Shown here: piece by piece, positions 58,047-64,000 of the stretch
How the letters are laid out: the number at the start of each line of letters is the position of its first letter
Numbering within the stretch: position 1 is the first letter of the stretch
Origin: Anaerolineales bacterium
Lineage (GTDB): Bacteria; Chloroflexota; Anaerolineae; 4572-78; J111
Direction: 5' to 3'
DNA: 64,000 nt
Assembly: GCA_020634935.1 (NCBI GenBank)
Contig: JACKAT010000010.1
Coordinates: forward strand, 1-64,000
Translations under genes and position numbers: made by a program
The notes under the pieces: model-generated
Database searches by the model: none
The model's input: only the letters and a program-made list of their open reading frames with translations
What the model was told of the DNA's origin: nothing

Positions 58047-58181
58047 GCCTATTGTGAAGGCGGGAAAAGTATGCTAGACTTCGCAAGAAGTTAAGTGGAG
58101 TGGGTAAGTTCACCCGGGTATTCGGGTTTATTAATAAATCGACTATTTTAGCACACGATTGATCGTGTGCTTTTTTTAGTT
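58047..58181 (+). ncRNA. Possible structured small RNA
   Basis: A run of hairpins precedes a terminator. GCCT/AGGC (58047-58061); ACTTC-GCAA-GAAGT (58078-58091) with a GNRA-type tetraloop; GGGT (58102-58105) with ACCC (58112-58115), or alternatively ACCCG with CGGGT (58123-58127). The last two exclude each other. No gene lies within 500 bp downstream. It could be a stand-alone RNA or a leader relic. The rest of 57900-58664 shows nothing recognisable. Confidence 0.35.
58150..58177 (+). terminator. Intrinsic terminator of the structured RNA candidate
   Basis: AGCACACGAT (58150-58159) and ATCGTGTGCT (58162-58171) form a perfect 10-bp stem and run into seven T residues. Confidence 0.85.
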
Positions 58182-58664
58182 AAGCTGATGCGACAACCCT
58201 CTCTGCGACCAGAAATATCAATAATGGTCGTATTTATCAGCGGTCTAACTCTTCTGCGGTTTTCCCCTTAACCCTTCAACGAGCAAATATAAGTCTCAAC
58301 TTTCTTCTGGCCCACAATGATATGAACAATAAGGTTGTACCTGACCATTCTAACGTATAAATACATCCAAAAGTGTACCCTTCTGCTCTATTCTCCAGTT
58401 AAGACATCTAAGATGGGAATTTAAGTTAAGTAAATTTAAATGTAATTTCACACCACCTTAAAAGGTAATTAAATCAGAATTAAAGACAACCAGCTAGAAT
58501 TCCTACTGGTCCTCGAGACCTTGCCCACTGACCATTCTTTTAACTTCGCCTTAAAATCTTACATTTCATAATTGAGATTATCGCATGAAGCTAATCCTCA
58601 TGTGAATAATTTCGTCCTGCCTAAATTACTTACATTATTTTTTGCAAAATAAAAAATTCAGAAC

Positions 58665-59828
58665 ATGAGAACAATCTGTCATCGATTCAGTCAGAATTTG
58701 TATTTTCTTTTTGCTTTACTAATTTTTTCAGGGGTAATCAGTGCTTGTGGATTTATGAGCGGTGGTCTTCAGTCCACGTCTGATCGGCTTGTTCGTATTA
58801 CGCGTCTGCCGACGTTGACTCGCACCCCGCTGCCAACCTTAACGCCAACACCCCACTCAGCCTTAGCCGAAATCACAAACTCAACTCAGCATAATGGTTC
58901 TGCCACAACCGAAACACGGGTATTGGCTGACACAGAAATTACAGCCGTCGAGGTGGCCCAATCAAGCAATATCGCACCGCAAACGGCCACGCCGTCTTTC
59001 CCGACCGCTACAGTTGTAACAGAACAAAGTCAGAACAGTGAAAACACGACGACCGCCGATACCACGGTGATGAATGACTTCCCCCCCACCGCCATCCTAC
59101 CGCAAGAGACAGCGGCCCCGGTAGCAGCCGAACCGCCAACTCCGGTCATTGCCGAGACGGTTGCTGCAATCAACCCGCCGACGGCTACGGCCACGGAAAC
59201 CCCCTCGCCTACAGATACGCCGGTACCACAAGGCCCTACGCCCATGCTTGAGCGTGATGGATGGTCATTTGCTTCCATGCAGCTTTTTGACGACCAGTAT
59301 GAATACGGGGCACTTTTGCAGGGTGAGCTGATCAATAACACGGGGATAACCCAAGAACTTTATTATGTTAGCGGCACGTTCTTCAACCCCCAAGGCCAAG
59401 TCATCGCCGATGAAAACAGCACCGATGACTACTGGCCGTTTGAAATTATTCCACCCGGCGGACGGATGCCGTTTGGCATGTTTGTTGATGGGATCAAAAG
59501 TGCGGCCAATTTTGAAATAAACGTGATAGCCGAGCCAAGCGATGAAATTCTTGACCAGGAATTTGAGTTTCTTGATCAAAACGCCTCTAGCCGGGACGGA
59601 AACTACTGCGTGTCCGGTCGCCTTCGAAATCTGGGCGGACCATTGCAATACAACCTTGTAATTGCTGCCATCTTTTACGATGCTCAAGATAACATGGTCA
59701 ACTTCGGCGATTTTTACGAATCATCACCCGAAAACATCACCGGCGACCAACTGCTTGATTTTGAAATTTGTGCCGATGCGTTTAATCGAGAGATTGCCCA
59801 TTATGACCTGCGAGCGTGGGGGCAGTAA
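58665..59828 (+). CDS. Lipoprotein with FxLYD-like C-terminal domain
   Basis: A 387-residue lipoprotein (lipobox ISAC, C28) with a TLTRTPLPTLTPTP stalk and a long Thr/Ala/Pro-rich middle to about 195. Its C-terminal domain (about 200-387) has the pattern GELINNTGITQELYYVSGTFFNPQGQVIADE...IIPPGG. In FxLYD-like domains, strand patterns of this type occur twice. It is the first of a tandem pair with 59873-60886. Confidence 0.7.
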   Translation: MRTICHRFSQNLYFLFALLIFSGVISACGFMSGGLQSTSDRLVRITRLPTLTRTPLPTLTPTPHSALAEITNSTQHNGSATTETRVLADTEITAVEVAQSSNIAPQTATPSFPTATVVTEQSQNSENTTTADTTVMNDFPPTAILPQETAAPVAAEPPTPVIAETVAAINPPTATATETPSPTDTPVPQGPTPMLERDGWSFASMQLFDDQYEYGALLQGELINNTGITQELYYVSGTFFNPQGQVIADENSTDDYWPFEIIPPGGRMPFGMFVDGIKSAANFEINVIAEPSDEILDQEFEFLDQNASSRDGNYCVSGRLRNLGGPLQYNLVIAAIFYDAQDNMVNFGDFYESSPENITGDQLLDFEICADAFNREIAHYDLRAWGQ

Positions 59829-59872
59829 GAAATGAACAGTTACCCAATTTTGCATAATAAGAAATTTAGACG

Positions 59873-60886
59873 ATGAAACCAATCTGCCGTCGACCTTGCC
59901 AGCATTTGGGATTTTTTACCTGGCTAATATTTTTTGCATGGGTAATGAGTGCTTGTGGCTTTATGAGTGGTGGTCCTCATTACAACTCAGGTCGCGTCGC
60001 CAATCTCACCCATTTACCGACATTGACACGCACACCGCTGCCGACCTTAACGCCGACTCCCTTGGTTACAGTTACACCAGAACAGACCCAAGTGATCCCG
60101 GCCTCGCTCGCAACAGTCCTTCCATCACCATTACCTGGGACATCTCCCGACCTATCTTCCCAAATGGCGGCGGCTCTACCCTCTGCCGCTTCACCAACGT
60201 TACCCACTATTCAAGCGCCTATCAATGGCCCAGATACCATTGCCTCAACTGCTCCGTCGATTGAGGCTAACCAAGAAATACCTTCAGCCACGCCCGTGCC
60301 GGTGACCTCTTCTAAAGATTGGACTTTTAGAGCAGTACAAACTTACACCGATGACGATGAAAATGGCTTGCTGCTATACGGCGAAGTAATCAATAACACC
60401 GGTGCGGCTCAACATCTTAATTTCATTACCGGTACTTTCTACGATCCCCAAGGCCAGGTCATCGCCGGAACAGAGATCAGCGACGCTTATTGGCCCGTCG
60501 AGGTTATTCCTGCCGGGGGGAGTCTGCCTTTCGAACTGACGGTTGATGGCGTTCGCAATACGACCAACATTGAGTTAGGTGTTGAGGCTGAACCGAGTTC
60601 TCAAAACCCTCATCAAGATTTCGAGATATTTAACCTGGAGCAATCAAATCAGGCTGGAAAATATTGTATCACCGGTCAAATTCGAAATTTGGGTGACGAT
60701 ATCAAAGAATATTTAGTGATAGCGGTTATCCTCTACGACGCTAACCATAACATCGTTAACTTTAGCCCTTTTCAAGAACCCGACTTCGAAAATTTAGTAA
60801 ACAATCAAGCATTAGATATTGATAGTTGTATTGGTCTTTCTGATCAAAACATTGCCGATTACGCTATGCGGGCTTGGGGCCAATAA
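59873..60886 (+). CDS. Paralogous FxLYD-like lipoprotein
   Basis: A 337-residue lipoprotein (lipobox MSAC, C28), colinear with the preceding gene: same CGFMSGG start, same TLTRTPLPTLTPTP stalk, same C-terminal domain (GEVINNTGAAQHLNFITGTFYDPQGQVIAGTE, ending YAMRAWGQ versus YDLRAWGQ). The linker is shorter. The pair arose by tandem duplication. It begins 44 bp after the first copy. Function unknown. Confidence 0.7.
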   Translation: MKPICRRPCQHLGFFTWLIFFAWVMSACGFMSGGPHYNSGRVANLTHLPTLTRTPLPTLTPTPLVTVTPEQTQVIPASLATVLPSPLPGTSPDLSSQMAAALPSAASPTLPTIQAPINGPDTIASTAPSIEANQEIPSATPVPVTSSKDWTFRAVQTYTDDDENGLLLYGEVINNTGAAQHLNFITGTFYDPQGQVIAGTEISDAYWPVEVIPAGGSLPFELTVDGVRNTTNIELGVEAEPSSQNPHQDFEIFNLEQSNQAGKYCITGQIRNLGDDIKEYLVIAVILYDANHNIVNFSPFQEPDFENLVNNQALDIDSCIGLSDQNIADYAMRAWGQ

Positions 60887-60995
60887 CAGGTTGAAAGGAG
60901 GAGATTTACTGACCTAACAAACAATTATTTTGAGAATTTGATCGCCTTATGGCTATTGACAGTATTCACAAGACGATATAAAGGAAGAGAGAACT

Positions 60996-63900
60996 ATGTG
61001 TTATAAAAGAAAGTTTATAAGCGTGGTTATCGGCTTATTAGCGGTAGCCTTTATCTTCGGAGGCGGCGTGTCAACGCGTGCCGCAACCTCAGAACTATTC
61101 TTTTCAGAATATATCGAAGGCAGCAGCAACAACAAAGCTTTGGAAATTTATAACAATACTGGCGCAACAATTGACCTCACGGCCAATAATTACAATGTGC
61201 AGATGTACTTCAACGGCAATAGTAGCGCTGGTTTGACCATTAATCTAACCGGCACTGTAGCCGATGGTGATGTCTTTGTTTTGGCTCAGTCTAGCGCTGA
61301 TTCGACGATTTTGGCTCAAGCCGACCAAACAAATGGCTCTGGCTGGTTTAACGGCGATGATGCCGTAGTGCTGCGCAAAGGTTCGGAAATTATTGACGTC
61401 ATCGGACAAATTGGAACCGATCCTGGTTCGGAATGGGGTTCTGGCTTGACCAGCACCGCAGATAACACCCTGCGCCGCAAGGCTGATATCTGCGCCGGTG
61501 ATACGGACGGCTCAAACGCTTTCGATCCATCCGTTGAATGGAATGGTTTTGCCCAGAATACCTTTGATGGTCTGGGGTCTCACACCGCAAATTGCGGTGG
61601 CACAACAACTCCCGGCCAACCCCTACCGTTGACGGAGAATTTTGATGACTGCACCTTGGCTGGCTGGCAAATTGTCAGTGTGGATGCTGATGCCGCCCAC
61701 ACCTGGGCCTGTAGCGCCTCATTCAGCAACATCGAAGTCAATGGATTTGGCGATACGGCCCCGGCTAATGATTGGCTGATTACCCCGGCCCTCAACTTGG
61801 ACGCCCAGGCTGGGGATACGCTGACCTTCCGCAGCCACACCTCATTTACCGACATCAACTATCCCCAGGTCCACGTCCTCTACTCTACCGATTATGACGG
61901 GGGCGGTGATCCAACCACGGCCACCTGGACGGAGTTAACCGGCATCACCTTCTCTGCCGAAAATTCGTCAGTATGGACTGACTCTGGCGATGTTGATCTC
62001 TCCGGTATCAGCGGGACGAACGTTTATATTGCCTTCCAGTATGTCTCCAGCGGCACGGGTGCCGGTACCGCCGCCCGCTGGCGACTCGACGCGATCAACC
62101 TCTTTGAGCAGCAACAAACCGTTACAACGAAAGTTCACGAGGTTCAAGGCAATGGCTCGGCCAGCCCCCTAGTTGGACAAACGGTGACCATCGAGGGCAT
62201 TGTCGTCGGCGATTTTCAGGATGGAGCCAGCGGTACAAACGGCGATTTGAACGGTTTCTTCGTTCAGGAAGAAGATGCTGACGCCGATAGTGACCCTCTA
62301 ACATCGGAAGGCATATTTGTCTTTGATGGCAATTCACCGGCTGTCAACGTAGCCAATGGTGATCTGGTTCGGGTTGAGGGCGCGGTTTCCGAATTCAACG
62401 GCTTGACCGAGATCACGTCCTTCTCTGGTGTTACGGTTGTTAGCAATAGCAACCCGCTGCCTACCAAAACCAATTTATCTTTGCCCATCACTTCAGTCGA
62501 TGATTTCGAAGCTTACGAAGGCATGCTGGTCACTTTTCCGCAGGCGCTTGTCATTTCAGAATATTTCAACTTCGACCGCTTCGGTGAAATCGTGTTGACC
62601 TCCGAACGGCATACCACCCCCACCGCCGAAGTTGAGCCTGGTTCAGCCGCAATTCAAGCGGCGCAGGACTTTTTGCTCGACAAGATCACGCTCGATGACG
62701 GGCGCAGCTCTCAGAATCCGGATCCGGCTATCCATCCCAATGGGAATATATTTGATCTGAATAACCTATTCCGTGGCGGTGACACCGTTGCCAACGTAAC
62801 CGGTGTAATGCACTATGCCTTTGACCTCTATCGCATTCAGCCGACCCAGGGCGCGGATTATACCAACGCCAATCCCCGTCCGACATCACCGGAATCTGTT
62901 GGCGGCAGCTTGAAAGTAGCTTCCTTCAACGTGCTGAATTACTTCACGACACTTGATAACAGTGGTCCAATCTGCGGTCCCTTGGCCAATCAGGATTGCC
63001 GAGGTGCGGATGACGCGACGGAGTTCACTCGCCAGCGCGACAAGATCATCGCCGCGTTGACTGAGATCGACGCCGACGTGGTCGGTTTGTTGGAAATCGA
63101 GAACTACCCCGGCGATGTACCCACGGCGGACCTGGTTAGTGGTTTGAGTGGGTATGATTACATTGAGACTGGGGCGATTGGTTCGGATGCCATCCGGGTT
63201 GCGTTGATTTACAAACCGGCTTCGGTCACACCAGTTGGTCCCTACGCTATCCTCGACTCTTCCGTGGATGCTCGCTTCATTGATACCAAGAATCGCCCCG
63301 CCCTGGCCCAAACCTTTATAGATAACTCCACCGGCGGCAAATTTACGGTCGCAGTCAATCACCTCAAATCCAAAGGCTCGGCTTGTGATGATGTTGGCGA
63401 CCCGGACACCGGCGATGGGGCAGGAAACTGCAACCTGACCCGGAAAGCAGCCGCCGAAGCACTGGTTGACTGGCTGGCTGGTGACCCGACCGGCAGCGAA
63501 GACGAAGACTTCCTGATCATCGGCGACCTGAACTCCTACGATAAGGAAGATCCCATCGATGCCATCCTGGCGGGCGGATACACCGACTTGGCCCGATACT
63601 ACCAGGGCGAGTATGCCTACTCCTACGTGTTCGACGGACAAACCGGCTACCTGGATTACGCGCTGTCGAGCGCCGGCTTACAACTGGATAGCGAAGTCAC
63701 CGGTGCCACCGAATGGCACATCAATGCTGACGAACCCGACCTGATCGACTACGATACCAGCTTCAAGCAGGCTGCTCAGGATGCTATCTACGCACCGGAT
63801 GCCTACCGTGCCTCCGATCACGATCCGGTGATTGTGGGCCTCAATGTTTGTGACGAGATTGCCCCGACTCTGGAAGTATCCGTGTCGCCGGATAGCTTGT

Positions 63901-64000
63901 GGCCGGCCAACCACAAATATGTAACCGTTACAGCCACGCCGGCTGCCAGCGACAACTTCGACTCGGCCCCGGTTGTAACTTTGGTCAGTGTCACCTCAAG
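60996..64000 (+). CDS. Large secreted nuclease, ExeM/NucH type, 5' part
   Basis: The frame is open from the ATG at 60996 (behind AAGGAAGAG) to the end of the window, about 1,000 residues, and continues beyond. A signal peptide (ISVVIGLLAVAFIFGGGVSTRAA) is followed by a lamin-tail domain (about 31-190), a choice-of-anchor/beta domain (about 209-372), an OB-like domain (about 379-502, VHEVQGNGSASPLVGQTV) and an endonuclease/exonuclease/phosphatase domain (about 640-950) with FNVLNYF, E in VGLLEIEN, HLKSKG, IGDLNSY and a final SDHDPV. Extracellular DNA digestion for nutrients is likely. Confidence 0.9.
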   Translation, partial: MCYKRKFISVVIGLLAVAFIFGGGVSTRAATSELFFSEYIEGSSNNKALEIYNNTGATIDLTANNYNVQMYFNGNSSAGLTINLTGTVADGDVFVLAQSSADSTILAQADQTNGSGWFNGDDAVVLRKGSEIIDVIGQIGTDPGSEWGSGLTSTADNTLRRKADICAGDTDGSNAFDPSVEWNGFAQNTFDGLGSHTANCGGTTTPGQPLPLTENFDDCTLAGWQIVSVDADAAHTWACSASFSNIEVNGFGDTAPANDWLITPALNLDAQAGDTLTFRSHTSFTDINYPQVHVLYSTDYDGGGDPTTATWTELTGITFSAENSSVWTDSGDVDLSGISGTNVYIAFQYVSSGTGAGTAARWRLDAINLFEQQQTVTTKVHEVQGNGSASPLVGQTVTIEGIVVGDFQDGASGTNGDLNGFFVQEEDADADSDPLTSEGIFVFDGNSPAVNVANGDLVRVEGAVSEFNGLTEITSFSGVTVVSNSNPLPTKTNLSLPITSVDDFEAYEGMLVTFPQALVISEYFNFDRFGEIVLTSERHTTPTAEVEPGSAAIQAAQDFLLDKITLDDGRSSQNPDPAIHPNGNIFDLNNLFRGGDTVANVTGVMHYAFDLYRIQPTQGADYTNANPRPTSPESVGGSLKVASFNVLNYFTTLDNSGPICGPLANQDCRGADDATEFTRQRDKIIAALTEIDADVVGLLEIENYPGDVPTADLVSGLSGYDYIETGAIGSDAIRVALIYKPASVTPVGPYAILDSSVDARFIDTKNRPALAQTFIDNSTGGKFTVAVNHLKSKGSACDDVGDPDTGDGAGNCNLTRKAAAEALVDWLAGDPTGSEDEDFLIIGDLNSYDKEDPIDAILAGGYTDLARYYQGEYAYSYVFDGQTGYLDYALSSAGLQLDSEVTGATEWHINADEPDLIDYDTSFKQAAQDAIYAPDAYRASDHDPVIVGLNVCDEIAPTLEVSVSPDSLWPANHKYVTVTATPAASDNFDSAPVVTLVSVTS

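Overview
The window looks like chromosomal DNA of a Chloroflexi (Anaerolineae-like) bacterium. This rests on gene content, not on a marker-gene match: large secreted proteins with Thr/Pro-rich stalks and Big_9, DUF11, PKD or LysM modules, a SARP/BTAD-type regulator fused to an ATPase, a MerR regulator with a cobalamin-binding domain, and big membrane-anchored hybrid histidine kinases. Core genes are ordinary and intact. Spaces between genes are unusually rich in palindromic repeats.

Region by region. 0-3.5 kb: 3' end of trpS, a Phd/YefM-PIN toxin-antitoxin pair with a clear promoter/operator, trpA, a metallo-beta-lactamase-fold hydrolase, and a three-tRNA operon (Pro-CGG, Pro-GGG, Thr-GGT) with promoter and terminator. 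3.5-7 kb: envelope proteins, including a lipoprotein with two OB-like repeats. 7-14 kb: ftsK, a second PIN toxin-antitoxin pair, yebC-ruvC-ruvA behind a structured leader, and mnmE. 14-27 kb: a sensor kinase, two giant surface proteins, a LysM protein, and a second sensor kinase whose phosphoacceptor histidine is replaced by glutamine. 27-34 kb: photolyase with a small membrane protein, a CarH-like light/B12 regulator, and uvrC; this looks like a light and UV response neighbourhood.

34-58 kb is the accessory part. It holds small single-domain enzymes (PaiB, DUF1801, SnoaL-like, VOC), a fused ArsR-SRPBCC protein with a probable leaderless self-regulated promoter, a 1,209-residue BTAD regulator, a CPBP membrane protease, a frameshifted FtsX-type permease, a NarL-type two-component pair, MgtC, an intact FtsX permease behind a TetR-controlled promoter, and a LysR/GNAT/EamA cluster. 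Three tandem arrays sit between these genes (36.5, 44.1 and 57.5 kb). Their periods are 42, 20-21 and 42 bp, which correspond to whole numbers of DNA helical turns, and each unit carries a short palindrome. Several families of dispersed palindromic elements occur in the same region. The promoters of the CPBP protease and of the broken permease share an identical arrangement of GTGAC boxes.

58-64 kb: a possible small structured RNA, two tandemly duplicated lipoproteins, and the start of a large secreted nuclease (ExeM/NucH type) that runs off the window.

The best candidates for something undescribed are the helically phased palindromic arrays, the twin GTGAC-box promoters, the kinase with Gln in its H-box, the yebC leader structure, and the dispersed palindrome families.
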